Positions 21,246 to 33,208 of a stretch of 64,000 nucleotides of DNA are shown here, piece by piece. The DNA is from Acanthosepion pharaonis. Lineage: Eukaryota > Mollusca > Cephalopoda > Sepiida > Sepiidae. The notes beneath the pieces are model-generated. The model worked only from the letters and a program-made list of their open reading frames with translations. It did not search any database and was not told the DNA's origin. Each line of letters begins with the position of its first letter. Position 1 is the stretch's first letter. Where the stretch lies: assembly GCA_903632075.3 (NCBI GenBank), contig CAHIKZ030000125.1:2627501-2691500 (forward strand), given 5' to 3'. The position numbers and the translations under genes were made by a program.

Positions 21246-23431
21246 AGAACCAAGTTCCGACTAATTCGATACGTTTTCATTTTTAAATCTCACGATGGTC
21301 CATGTGTTTTTTCCTATATGCGAAAAACTATTATAAAGTCGAGTTATTTTAAATTGAAAAGATATAATTATCAAAAAATATTTCAAAATGAATTATATAT
21401 TTTTGCATTAATTAAATATCATTGTAGCAAAGATGATGGACTTTTAATCACTGAAGAATAACTTGTATATGCTTCATTTTCATCAAAAATAATATCTATC
21501 AAAGAGAATTTAATGAATCATCAAATTCGATTATTATACTGAAAGTGTTAATCGCTTCTATTAGCAATTTAGTAACTAAATATTTGTAATAATAATCCTA
21601 TTAGATAAAATAGTTTTAAGATAAACTTATTGAAGGCAACATGAAGAAATCTTTAGGAAACTATATTTAAATTCGGCAAATTAATTTCAAGATTCAAAGA
21701 GTTATAATGTAAAATAAATTATATATGTTTTATATAAAAATTCATCCAATAAAATGCTCAGAAGTCACATATTGTAGTTACTGTTAAAAGTTAAGGATGA
21801 ATGAAGTACTTAATGTGAATAAAAAAGAATGTGTATGTGATGCAACTTTAAGTATACTAATTAATTCATACAATCATGCATACTAGCAAAACCAAAAAAT
21901 ATTGGTCGATAGCGAACGTGTTATCATTATCATCCCCATGGCATGGTGGATTGTTATATGATTAAAATATGTATCGTCATTGACATTTCTGGGTAGAATG
22001 AAAGAACCTCAATAAACTTTACACAGATAGACGGAATCAATATATTGATAGTTTGAGAAAACGTTTAATAGCTGTTTTATTACACACATAAAAATGATTC
22101 TTTAAAAGTCTAAATAAATGCATGATATATATATAAATCAGATATATAGATAAAAATAACTACTTGTTAAACGATGAGTAAAACAGATAAATGTTGAGAT
22201 TTACTATTGAACAATATATCAATCTCACGATGTCTTTCCTAGATTGCGAGATTATTAGATTACTATTCAAAACAGGTTTCTATGTAAACCAATAACAATT
22301 TTTTCTTCTAACCACCGTCTTTGTAAAATAAATGTCACCCCTGCCATCTATGACAAAAGATTACATGAACAATTGCAACACAATAATAACTTATAATAAA
22401 TTTCTGACTTCAGATGTTTAAATCTATGATTATTTCTTTAAACATTTGAAGACTGTTCTACCGTTAGCATGATATAGTATATCAATTTTGTTTACTTGTA
22501 TATATATATTTTTATTGGATGTGTGCTTATTTTCTTGTGATAAATACACTGAATTGGGCGCATATTGCAGAGTTATCCACGATTTGATTTGGCGACTTAA
22601 TTTGGATGATAATGTGGTAGTTGTACGGCGTACGTACGAATTCTATACGTGCACGCCGTAGGGAATGGATTAATAGCGACGTAAAATTCACGGATTCAAA
22701 TTCATGCAATCTTCATTATGATTGTGAGTACTCATAAAGGTATAAAATAGCAATTATTACGAATTTATTTGATCTTCACTAACAATATGCTAAGCAAAAT
22801 TTAATCAAATCAGTCCTACTGCATTTTATGTGTTCTAAGAACTAGAAAAAAAAGAACAAAAAACAAACTAAATCTAATGAAACTCCACAAAACGATATAG
22901 AATGTAATAAAAACTTGTGACAAACGCCGAAAAATTAAATAATCTAAGTTTGTAGCCACAAATGACGCCAGCTTCAAAAAAAAAAAAAAACGCAAAAATT
23001 CACTTCCAGTTTTTCATTTACATTGGAGTAATTCATTTAATTAAAAATACTAACATACATATGTACGTATATATTTAAGTCCCTATTGCTCGAATTGTAA
23101 ATACATTATACTTTCACATTTTCCTATATGTTGCTCGTGTAAATCATCAATAAATTCCCATGAAAAACCAGGTTACAGATCGGCATGATGCTACGGTGCA
23201 ATTGAATTTAAGCTAATGTTTCTTTGAAAAAATCAAGAACTTTAAAAGGCCGAATGTCTTATGTTCAAAGGTATGTTAAAGCCGCATTTACAAAACGTTG
23301 CTACAAGAAAGAGCTAATTTCAAAAATATTTGACAACGAAGCAGAAGCTTATCCAGAGGAAAATATATCATGAAGGTTCCCTGGTAGAAAAACTATAATA
23401 GGACAATAGCCTAAACAGAATCGATTCCAAA
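21246..23431. other. AT-rich stretch, nothing recognised
   Basis: 2.2 kb with no coding, RNA or repeat structure that I can support on either strand. Confidence 0.5.
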
Positions 23432-23433
23432 TA

Positions 23434-23802
23434 CAGGGTGTCCATAAAGTTCGTGCGCACTTTAAAAGGATTATAACATTAATTGTATTTGTGATAGAAA
23501 AAATTCTGTAAAACTATTATAAAGTTTAATGTACCTAGTTTTAAGTATAGTTATTGAATAATTCTTTACCACCAAATTTGCAACAATTTTTAGATAAGTA
23601 AAAATATTTTTCTTTTTCGAGCGTATTCCCCTTTGTCTTTCTAATGATGGAGGACATGTGGAATCTTAAATAAAAGTTCAGTAATACTTTAAATAATATA
23701 GATTTTCTTCTTTCTAATCCTTTTTACAAATTGATTTCTATCGCAAATACAAATAAAGTTTTAAATTTTTTTTAAGTGCACACGAACGTTATGGAAACCC
23801 TG
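23434..23802 (+). mobile_element. mariner-type deletion derivative with TA duplication
   Basis: About 369 bp. The left end CAGGGTGTCCATAAAGTTCG and right end CGTTATGGAAACCCTG are inverted copies, and a TA dinucleotide flanks both sides (23432-23433 and 23803-23804), the standard Tc1/mariner target duplication. The inverted ends extend inwards through a GATAGAAA block for about 75 bp. On the plus strand the middle still reads RIPLCLSNDGGHVES before a stop, the remains of the transposase C-terminus. It is the sister of 4432-4790 but in the opposite orientation and with better-preserved ends. Confidence 0.85.
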
Positions 23803-23804
23803 TA

Positions 23805-24319
23805 TAATCATATCTTGTTTAAACTGGCTATATTTTAATCTTCTAGTCGGGTTGATCATTGATAGCCTCAAACATTATTACATAATTGTGGTCTTAATTT
23901 CTGGGATGAGGAGTTATTATTTACGCTATTTACATGTCCATTATTGTCCTCATTTTTGTTGTTGCTATCATAACGTTTCTTCTTTTTGCACTCCGGCCAT
24001 CATCGTGCGTATATCGATTCGAGTAAACGCCAGGTAGTACCGAACTGAACTCTGTATTTACTCAAAGGTAGTAGATTTTTCCATTGCTCATATCTCGTGA
24101 TATCTTGTTTTGTACTTATTTTTCTTACTGCTCAAATCCACACTACGGGGCCCAGAATTATTATGTCATCAAATATACGAACCAACGAGTATGAGTAAAT
24201 ATTACTTGACAAAAAAATTACCTTGCAGAAGTCTTCTTGAAGAAGTCGAAATTTAAAATTGAATTTGTGGGCTGAGGTTGATTTATGACATTATAGTTTC
24301 ATTATGTCAGTAAACCTAT
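23805..24319. other. unique AT-rich stretch
   Basis: A 61-codon open frame is present, without domain similarity; not called. Confidence 0.45.

Positions 24320-24368
<49 letters not shown>
24320..24368. repeat. (CAT)n microsatellite
   Basis: About 48 bp of ATC. The flanking CCCCTTGACTTTTTTAATCG may be a remnant of a SINE-type tail, which is only a suggestion. Confidence 0.95.
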
Positions 24369-24930
24369 CCTTGACTTTTTTAATCGTTGGGCGGATCCGA
24401 ATGCAGAAGTCACACCAACTTCCATCAATAACGGTCTATCATCTGCAGGCATTAACAATACTGGTAGAGTAGACACCTCTACTGAATTTTCGATACCTAA
24501 TTTTTAAAATTAAATCTTCAAAATGAAAAAAAAAACATTATTGAAGATTTCGTTCTGGTTTTAATTGAAATATTTTCGACAAAATTGTCTAAAAATTAAT
24601 TTTTTTAAAATAATTTCATTAATTTCTGAATATGTCCTGAAAGTTTCATTAAAATCCAACAATTATTTGAATTTTGTAAGAATTTTCTAAATCAATTTGT
24701 TTTCCTCGGGAAAAAGCGCAAAATAGAAACACACCTTTTTTTCTCTAGCTCACCGCTGTCTTAAAAATAATTCATGGTATTTAACCAAAATTTCGAACGT
24801 GCTAAAAAGGAGTAAAAAATTTCGTAATATATTAAAAACATATTTTGGTCTTTCCTCTTAATAATTACATAAACATTTTGATGACAAAACTTTGTTTTTA
24901 TTGAGGTTGGGGCCTTTTTTCATCATGATA
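24369..24930. other. AT-rich stretch, nothing recognised
   Basis: No supported feature. Confidence 0.5.
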
Positions 24931-24934
24931 TGCT

Positions 24935-25880
24935 ATTTGTACGTAACCTACTGGACATACCTATTGTAACCTCATACATGTCCATTGTTTTACATTGTCC
25001 GACTAGTTTTTGCATTGACGTCATCTCCTACGTCCACCTTAAACGGTGCATTTTAATATCTCCAAAACACACCATTTTACTCCGTTTGACAGTGGAGACA
25101 AATATTTCCTGGTGTCCCACAAAACTTTCAACCCTTTTCCGCAGAAAGTCATTGTTATTTTGTTCCCAATAGAAAATGAGTAGCAGTTTTCTCATTGATT
25201 TGTTCTGAAACGCACGGAACCTTCTCTCTGCATCTGTCTTCGTTTCATACCCATTACAAGAGAATAGAGACTACCAGCGATTTGTAGTCTGTACTTTGTC
25301 TGAAAGCTGATTTTCTCCTCCATATTCTTGTCAATTTTGTCATCGCTGCCATGGCTGCGGAAATTCCGTGCGCGGATTTCCGAGTTGCAGGTCCAATCTT
25401 TAAATATTTATAACTGGAAATTCTCTACAGTAAATTCCCATTCATTGTAATGTTGCCATATATGTAATTGTTTGTGTTATTCGCTATAACTTTGGATTTG
25501 TCGGAGCTGATCTTCATTCCATATGCTCACTGCTAATACCTGTTCTGAGGTCAATGTCATCTGCAAAACGTAATTTACAGACGGGTCTGCCACCGATAGT
25601 GTGTGAAGGATCATTGTCCTTCAAGTTTTCTTGCATGATTCTCTCTAGAAATACGTGGTACAATGTGGGTGAAAGTACGCATCCCTGTCGACCACCGAGA
25701 ATTGTCCGGAAGAATCATCACATTTGTTTATCCAGAGGAACTGCGCTGGTGCCATCTTTATATAGGGGCTGGATGACTTGGATAATTTCGTTACGTACAT
25801 TGAATTCTCTAAGGATTTGGCAAAGACTGTCATGCCTTACACGATGAAATGCTTTCCTGAAATTTATGGAACACGTCGTT
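24935..25880 (-). pseudogene. LINE reverse-transcriptase relic
   Basis: The C-terminal half of a LINE protein, read on the minus strand from 25880 down. NFRKAFHRVRHDS (about 25820-25860) is motif A, but its catalytic Asp is Asn. ILGGRQGCVLSPTLYHVFLE (about 25640-25700) is motif B. CKLRFADDIDLRTG (about 25540-25585) is motif C with both Asp residues present. After it come SSDKSKV, SAAMAAMTKLTRIWRRKS, a YKSLVVSILL block (usually followed by YGCE) and, near 25010-25050, GGRRRRRQCKN..DNVKQWTCM, a conserved C-terminal block of these LINEs. Stops and shifts break it. It belongs to a LINE type often found in mollusc genomes; the clade is not assigned. Confidence 0.75.
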
Positions 25881-26135
25881 CTGATATATAAATGTTAAAT
25901 GTATATGCTATCCTAGAAAATTCTCGAAATGCCGCATTGTTAATTACCTTACTCAAAGAAATTAGAAAATCTGTACCAAAACATCATTATAGAATGGATA
26001 ATAATTTCAAATCCGGCTCTGTATTAATATAGTTTTAATTAAATTTATCTGTGAAAATTGAGCTAAACTTAGTTTAATGCTGATAACATCAGTAAACAAA
26101 GTTTAGCAAAATATTTGACATGATTTTAAATGTAT
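25881..26135. other. AT-rich stretch, nothing recognised
   Basis: No supported feature. Confidence 0.45.
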
Positions 26136-26374
26136 TGTGAGACCGGAACTACCTACACAATAGACTCTTCCAGGTCTATATTAAGTATGCGACACAGCAC
26201 TCTAGAGTGACAGAGAGTAACAGAGTCAGAATGACACATAGAAAGCCGAGTACGACTACCAGTGTTGGACACTAACTTATAGTAAGCTCAGCTTACACTA
26301 TCTCTGTAAATAGTTGTTAATATACCTTTCTTACTTCTAATCCGTGTTCCCTGTTTTCCTTCTGTGGTCACAAC
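26136..26374 (+). repeat. possible solo LTR
   Basis: A 239-bp block of less AT-rich sequence. It starts TGTGAGACCGG and ends TGGTCACAAC, immediately followed by GTTGGCCCCACATCA, a sequence that could serve as a tRNA primer-binding site. A GTCTATATTAAG near 26173 could be a promoter element. No second copy, polypurine tract or gag/pol follows, so this is weak and could be ordinary DNA. Confidence 0.25.
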
Positions 26375-27804
26375 GTTGGCCCCACATCAAAATGTGAGAG
26401 AAGCAGTCAAGAAATTCACTACGAAACTAAAACAGTGCAAGAATATATCATTGACTATTATCCAGCCTTATGGTTACAGTTTTCCATAATTCAGATAATA
26501 TACAGAATATATAAAGAATGTATATATGTTAATATCCTTTGGTTTTTTATAATGTTTTCTAGTGAAACCTAATTATTCTGAATTAAAGACCAATAATTTC
26601 TCTCCTATTTAAAACCACACTGCAAAGAGGCATGTCTTATGAAATAAAGACAGCAAATCGGAAATAACTGCTCATATTTATACGATATTATTTAATGTAA
26701 GAATTAAAATCACACATGCCCTACGCATATCATAAGTCTAAATATTTGCTGGGAATCAATATATATTTAAAATCCTACGTGTAATGTCATTAGCTTAAGT
26801 CTAAAAGAACTTATAGATATTCCATCATTTTTGAATTGTTGCAACACAGTGAGTTTACTTTGAAAGTATTTATATCGTGCATTAAGTGAAAAATAACATT
26901 GTTCTTAATCTAAACATTGAGTTATTGAGAGTGTAGAAAATGGAATTCTTTTCCAGAGACTCAAATATACAATAATAATTAATAAATCTCCTGATTTATT
27001 AATTCAAATAATTAAAATGTTTGCAATTATATAAAACAAGAAAGTCATTTTAATTAGGCCAAAATTTTTAAGTAAACATTTAAGAGATTAATTTGGACAG
27101 AAAAATTCAGAAAATATGATGCGGATTTGATATTTCATTTCTTATGATGAACAATCTCTTCTCAGCGCGGAAACAAGTCCTTTGGAAAATGGGAAGAGAA
27201 AAGACACTTATACTAAGACATATGAATTTCCTTGTGCACATAACAAGCAGGGGGATGGCAGTGGGCCATCTTGCTAATAACCTTTTCTAAATGAACGTTG
27301 GATTGGGGTGTAACAGATGGCAAGGATTCAAAAGATACTAAATAATACAAGGCATACGAAAGTTTTGAGTGTCATGATAGAGAACGTCCTGAAGAGTTAC
27401 GGCACATCGTAGAAAATGTTTATTTTAGTCTTTCGCATTTAGTTTAATGGATGACACTTTATTTTATCCGCGAAGTAATTTAGCAGGTAAGCAACCTAGT
27501 CACAACATACTATTCTGAATTTAACTTTAAAGATTCGAGTATATTGATGAACTGCGAGGTGATTCAAAAGTACCTCTTCTTTTTTACATATGATGGACTC
27601 GACTGTCTTGTAAATATTAGAGTTAGACAGGAGAGTTCATCATACATCAAATAGGGAGTTATATTTTAATGACCCTGTACATTTTGTAAACCACACTTTT
27701 CAGAATATTTCATTTGCTTTCAAATGGGTTAAAACCACGGGCATAAACTGCTACTTCATCAAATGAATGTATTTTAAACTCAATTTATTAAAAAGTTAAT
27801 TCAT
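26375..27804. other. AT-rich stretch, one doubtful LINE scrap
   Basis: Mostly unrecognised. Around 27250-27340 one reading gives GMAVGHLANN..NRWQGFK, faintly like a LINE C-terminus (of the form MAWAGHLAR..RWTK), too weak to call. Confidence 0.35.
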
Positions 27805-27807
27805 TTA

Positions 27808-28012
27808 CCTTTGCAAAAACATTCGAATGACTTGCGTGTCAAAAATATTTTTAAAGTCGTTGTCTTTATCTAGAAATATGATTCTGTAAGTGCCTTCAAT
27901 GTCCTCATAAATGTCTACATCATTTCCAAGCAATTTTGAAATCAATTTACGGCATACTGAATGGAATGTATTCACAGATGCATTTAATCTTGCATGATTG
28001 TTATCTATAGCT
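27808..28012 (-). other. weak internal exon candidate, unidentified
   Basis: On the minus strand about 205 bp stay open, containing NASVNTFHSVCRKLISKLLG, NDVDIYEDIEGTYRIIF and KNIFDTQVIRMFLQR. The open stretch ends at TTGCAAAG followed by GTAAAT, which fits a splice donor, and is preceded by a TTATCGTAG that could be a weak acceptor. Amino-acid composition is mixed and protein-like rather than simple-repeat-like. A second frame immediately upstream (MPSSFRCEGLKRKL..) could be joined by a one-base slip, which would instead make this a pseudogene. I recognise no family. Confidence 0.28.
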
Positions 28013-28595
28013 ACGATAAGGGTTTCCAAAATTTATCCGATGTTAGCTTTCTTTTAAGTCCTTCACAGCGAAAAGAAGATGGCATTGTGTTTATCACGAA
28101 AGCCGGAGAAATAAAATTAGAGTGAAAATAAAAGTCTACTGCTAGAATTGAATCAACATCTCAACTACAAAAGGTTTATAACCGTTTTCTACTCACCTAT
28201 TAAAAGGGAATCCATGTTAGGCTAAATTTTTATGCGTTTAACAAAAGAGACATCGGTACGGCAAATTGAATGGATGTCAGAAAGAGAAGGCCAAGATAAC
28301 AACTTCGTTTTGGCGATGTCGAAATTAAGCAATTATTAAAATTTAAATACCTAGGAAATCCTCCAATGTACCACTCGTAATTAATCTGGAATATATTTGA
28401 CCTATTTCCACATAGAACTGTGTTTCCTCTGTGGGATATACATATAACTTACATGGTTCTTGCTATGATCTCTAAACTGGGCTCCCATAAAGTATGTGAA
28501 CTTGATGTTATACCTCCTTTAATCTGGGATGAAGAGGAATGGATGGCAGAAAGAAAAAGTTAATAATACTATAATTCATAGGAAGTTGTGGAGAA
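28013..28595. other. AT-rich stretch, nothing firm
   Basis: Short similar phrases (GAATGGATG.CAGAAAGA) recur near 28267 and 28538 but do not make a feature. Confidence 0.4.
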
Positions 28596-28599
28596 GCAT

Positions 28600-28720
28600 G
28601 CTCGACCAAGGGAGAGGGTACATTCCAATGTGCTTCGGAACTAGCCCCAGTTCTCACTAAATACTACAATAACTTGCTTTTCAGCAAAGAGGTACTAATT
28701 TACTCTGACTGGTTAAAAAT
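28600..28720 (+). pseudogene. LINE reverse-transcriptase scrap (CR1-like)
   Basis: A continuous frame reads CASELAPVLTKYYNNLLFSK then ..YSDWLKIS. This resembles the segment before the reverse-transcriptase core in CR1/Jockey-type LINEs (of the form PELAPVLSKL.N.CL..G.FP..WK). The frame stays open to 28880, but the later residues are not recognisable as reverse transcriptase. A short relic is the best reading. Confidence 0.42.
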
Positions 28721-29000
28721 CTCGATTGGCGGGTTCTTCATTCAGACCAGCAATATGACATTCGCTTCTCTTTGTAAGCGGCTGATATATGAACGGTTTG
28801 TTGCTGAAAGAGCCTATCAAGTGCTACAATTTGAGATTTTGTTATTCATGAAATTTCATAGAAATAAGAACTGGATATGATTCCATGCTAACTTCACTGA
28901 TGCTGCAAGAAGGATATAAATATTTGAAATGAAGTGTGCAATTATTTTATATAATGATATAGTATGGAGAGTCTGTTAATGTAAAATGCTAGATATGTCG

Positions 29001-29003
<3 letters not shown>
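28721..29003. other. unrecognised, open-frame continuation
   Basis: The open frame from the LINE scrap continues to 28880 with FIQTSNMTFASLCKRLIYE; no family recognised. Confidence 0.35.
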
Positions 29004-29037
<34 letters not shown>

Positions 29038-29041
29038 AAAC

Positions 29042-29090
<49 letters not shown>

Positions 29091-29212
29091 CATTTATCTA
29101 TATATAAGCATATTTATAGAAAAACATACAAGCACCCACCCACTAGCTCGCGCATACACATACGCGCAAATATAGGCATATTCATATACACGCACACACA
29201 GAGGTATGTGTA

Positions 29213-29297
<85 letters not shown>
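29004..29297. repeat. compound (AT)n and (AC)n microsatellites
   Basis: (AT)n at about 29004-29031 and 29046-29087, then (AC)n at about 29212-29250 directly joined to (AT)n at 29251-29297. Confidence 0.95.
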
Positions 29298-29299
<2 letters not shown>

Positions 29300-29369
29300 A
29301 ATATAATGGAACAGCAATCTGATTCCTTCCTTTTGGTTGTATACTTAAGACTGCTTGGTTGAAAAATAT

Positions 29370-30630
29370 CAAATGATGAATTGGAGACGAGAGAACATAA
29401 TTTGTCCCTTTATTTTCTGGTATCTACATTTAGATGTGTTAAACAACTTAGGACATATCACCTTTTTGCTTGAATCCAGCCATTTTTAAGGGAACAAAAC
29501 TATTGAAGCACGTTAATGAAGGTTTTTCTTGTTTCCCTTTTAGATTGTTTGTCAAATCATTAAACCTCACTGAATGACCACATTTAGTTTTATCCCTGGG
29601 TTCCACCTGTAATGAATGCATTTATTGTTAAAAATAAAAACCAACATCAAGACGAGAAAGCTGTTTAGCGGAGAAAATCAAGCCATTTTGAAGCTGAGAA
29701 ATGAAGGAAAATTTATCAAAGCCACTGGAAAACTATTGAGAATGAGAAATACGCAAAATTTGAATGTTCTGAAAATAAAAGCCACTTCAGGTGTACTGAA
29801 AAAGAATCATAGAACAGGTCGCCCTAGGAAGACAACATCAGTTGATAACAAGAACATTGAGATATCTGTGAAGAAAAAACCAAATCAACAGTCAGTGACA
29901 TGGCGAACCACTTCCACAGTGTAAGAGTGAAGATTTCACAATCCACTGTACGAAAAAGACATTGAGAGCAGAAATGTAGAAGACACACCACAAGAAAAAA
30001 CAAACAAAAAAAAAATCATCTGCTATAAGAATCGAAAGGCTGACTGGAATTGGCAAAGAAGTACAGAGATGAACAAGAAAATCATACAATGAAGTTTTAT
30101 AGACTGATGAAACCAAGATTAATAACTACCAAAATATATAAAGCCCAGAGTCTGGGAGAAGAAAGAATCTGCTTAATATCCAGAGCATACAAGCTCGTCT
30201 GTGAAGATTCGTGGAGGCAGTGTCTTAGTTTGAATGCTTATGGAACTGGCTCATTCACATTTATTGGTGATCTAACACATGATTGTAGCAGGAGAATTAA
30301 ATTCGGAAGTCTACAGAAACATTATCTCTTTCAATTTACTGAGAAATTCACACAGGGTGGACGTTTATCATACACCTGGACAATCCCACAAAAGATGCTT
30401 CCAACACAATCTGTTCCATTTATTTGCTCCCATAAAATTGGAGCGAACTGATACAAAAGTTAGTTTGTCCTAAGCATTTTAACATATTTAAATTTAAATA
30501 CGACACAAAAAAGATGAAATCCAAACACTTGTCTCGTCTCCATCTTTTGATTTTAAAACAAAATGACTTCAGGGAACAACAAAAACAATGGAATTGGCCA
30601 TGCTGTTATACTATTGTTGAAGGCGTCTGT
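29370..30630 (+). pseudogene. Tc1-like element, nearly full length but broken
   Basis: The flanks (about 29400-29520 and 30530-30625) match the untranslated ends of Tc1-family elements at nucleotide level, including CATCTTTTGATTTTAAAAC and AACAAAAACAATGGAATTGG. The transposase in between, plus strand, reads FSGENQAILKLRNEGKFIKA (helix-turn-helix), then HRTGRPRKTTSVDNKNIEIS with the GRPR AT-hook-like motif. TDETKINNYQN (about 30096-30130) holds the second catalytic Asp. GTGSFTFIGDLTHDCSRRI and NSEVYRNIISFNLL (about 30244-30335) precede a damaged third block HLDNPTKDA. Shifts and stops are frequent, so no protein can be made. This is the most complete DNA transposon in the window. Confidence 0.82.
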
Positions 30631-30681
30631 CTCTCTGTTTTTCTCTGTATCTATCTCTCCGCGCGCATGAACACACAGACC

Positions 30682-30683
<2 letters not shown>

Positions 30684-30754
<71 letters not shown>
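30684..30754. repeat. (AT)n microsatellite
   Basis: About 71 bp of AT, directly followed by the dispersed repeat at 30756. Confidence 0.95.
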
Positions 30755-30755
<1 letters not shown>

Positions 30756-30763
<8 letters not shown>

Positions 30764-31150
30764 CCCACTTTGCTTCACCCACTGATAAACTTTATCAAGA
30801 CAAACCAAAGGATGTTATTTTGCAACCAGTATTTATACACATAATTAAAAAAATTTAATTTTTCAGAATTGAAAAAAATTAAGAATTCCGGTTAACTGAG
30901 TGTTAAATTATGGCAGATTCGAAGTGAATCAATTTAATGTCTATTAAAAAAATGGCTAAATGATGTTATTCCGTTTTTATAATGTAATTATTATTTATAT
31001 TATTTTAGCTGAGAAATTGTGTTTTGACTTATGAATTTTAGATGATAGAAAGACTTGAATTTAACTGTTTTCTTTTTTACTTTCATGTAGATGGGTTTTC
31101 CTTTATACACTATTTTTATGGATGTGTATTTGGTCATATCTGAAATTTTA
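30756..31150 (+). repeat. 400-bp dispersed repeat, copy 1
   Basis: About 395 bp that aligns along its length with 42165-42545, sharing ATTTTGCAACCAGTATTTAT, AGCTGAGAAATTGTGTT and TTTTAGATGATAGAAA. Both copies follow a long (AT)n or (AT)n(GT)n array. No coding capacity; family unknown. Confidence 0.78.
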
Positions 31151-31238
31151 ATCACGCAAACACACATATATATATTCACAAAACACACACATACATACAC
31201 AAACATATATATAATATATTTTAGATAATATATGTATG

Positions 31239-31240
<2 letters not shown>

Positions 31241-31323
<83 letters not shown>

Positions 31324-31429
31324 GTAATTATTTACTTAATCTGTATTGATGTGAGTTTGTAACTCAAGGTATCAAGCTTTTTCAGTGAGTCTCGGCATCG
31401 CAAAAAATCGTGAAATCTTTAGTTATAAA

Positions 31430-31501
<72 letters not shown>
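31241..31501. repeat. two long (AT)n arrays
   Basis: About 80 bp at 31241-31320 and about 68 bp at 31434-31501, with a 113-bp unique spacer. Confidence 0.95.
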
Positions 31502-31504
<3 letters not shown>

Positions 31505-32249
31505 TATATTTCTTTGAAGGTTATCTTATAAAGTATGCGAGCAAATGCAAATAAGCGTACCGCTGGAATATTCCTACTGCGTAAATGATTATCTCATAAT
31601 TATGCAATTATGCGTGCTCTATCAAGTATTTTAACGGAAGTGGCCGTGTATTGAAAAATATTTTAATATTGTCCAACGTTATCTTTGGGGACATTTATAA
31701 AAACTCAGATGCTTTCAAGCGCCCATATATTAGATATTTATTTACAATTGTTCCCTTTTGATTAAATTAAAATCAATGTATGGTAAATAAATCGTGCTGT
31801 AATCTAATTAAGGAATAGCCATCATGAATTGAAACAAATCGAAGACAGCAAAATATCAGATAAACATTTTTGGATTGTTAGGAAATGCAAGATAATTATT
31901 GCATTCATTTGGTTCATTAAAATTGTATACTTCAAATTTAACTTTCATTATAAAATATAACGCATATGTACTTTATTTTGATACATATAAAGTTGGAAAC
32001 TACAATGAAAAATACTCAAGTTGCTACAATATTTATCTGTATTATTCTATAAACCTTTGGTGAGGGAGACAGAAAGAGAATATCAATTTTCATTTCTTGA
32101 AAAAAATAGTTATCTTTCAATGCACAAAAGTATATTGGCGATGAACATATTTAATTGTAAATCCTGGAAAAACTCGAATATTTTCAAATACATTAAAATA
32201 TTTATATGAGTAGTTATCTTTTGTTTCACAACATGTTTGCAGATAATGC

Positions 32250-32250
<1 letters not shown>
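31502..32250. other. AT-rich stretch, nothing recognised
   Basis: No supported feature. Confidence 0.5.
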
Positions 32251-32251
<1 letters not shown>

Positions 32252-32344
<93 letters not shown>

Positions 32345-32370
32345 CAGACGAAAAGGCAAACAGACAGAGC

Positions 32371-32438
<68 letters not shown>

Positions 32439-32454
32439 AAGTGAAAGAGACAAT

Positions 32455-32512
<58 letters not shown>

Positions 32513-32513
32513 T
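32252..32513. repeat. (AT)n and interrupted (GATA)n array
   Basis: About 46 bp AT followed by about 215 bp of GATA with two interruptions (AGACAGACGAAAAGGCAAAC near 32342 and AAGTGAAAGAGACAATTA near 32438). SIYLSIYL frames on the minus strand are repeat products. Confidence 0.95.
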
Positions 32514-33131
32514 GAGGAAGAAGAATATGATATAATTTTGTCTAAATATATGTTAGGCAATTGAATGAGATTTTGGAAAAAGTATAGGTATAACGCGTTT
32601 CGTTCTACTAAAGGAAATCATAGGACTAAAATAATGTCTTTATTGATGTAAGTAAATATTGAAGGAGTTAATGGGAGAAATATAAACGCGAGTGTCGGTT
32701 ATAATTACAATGGTATGCAAACCTTTGGGTCACCTTGTTAAATGAATTACTTCTAATAATTTTTACCCCCCCACCAATCAAGAGTGATGGAAATGTATAA
32801 TATATTAATGCTTCCAGTAATAATAAAAAAAAGAAAGAAAAACATTTACAATTATATCAAGTACAGACTCTGTCAGAATGTGCTGACTCTGTTTCGAAAA
32901 TAAAAGCGTATTTCAATCACTAAAAAACATCCTTGATTATGTCTAATAGAATAACTGAGAGCGCTAGTATATATAGAATTCTTGGATAGTTTTTACACAC
33001 TTTCTGCGCAGAAAAGAAAACACTAATACAAATGGAAGAAAAACTGAATTAAAAGCTCAAACTCAGCACGTTGTCAGTTGTCTTTAATGAACCTTGAAGA
33101 AGATTTATATTGCTGCCAAAATATACACCGA

Positions 33132-33208
<77 letters not shown>

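Noticed and set aside
32226..32560. Minus-strand frames reading SIYLSIYL, also at 6852 and 8661
   Set aside because: Products of (GATA)n repeats.
32640..32760. Possible Tc1 terminal repeat GGTATGCAAACCTTTGGGTC
   Set aside because: No inverted partner and no transposase sequence nearby.
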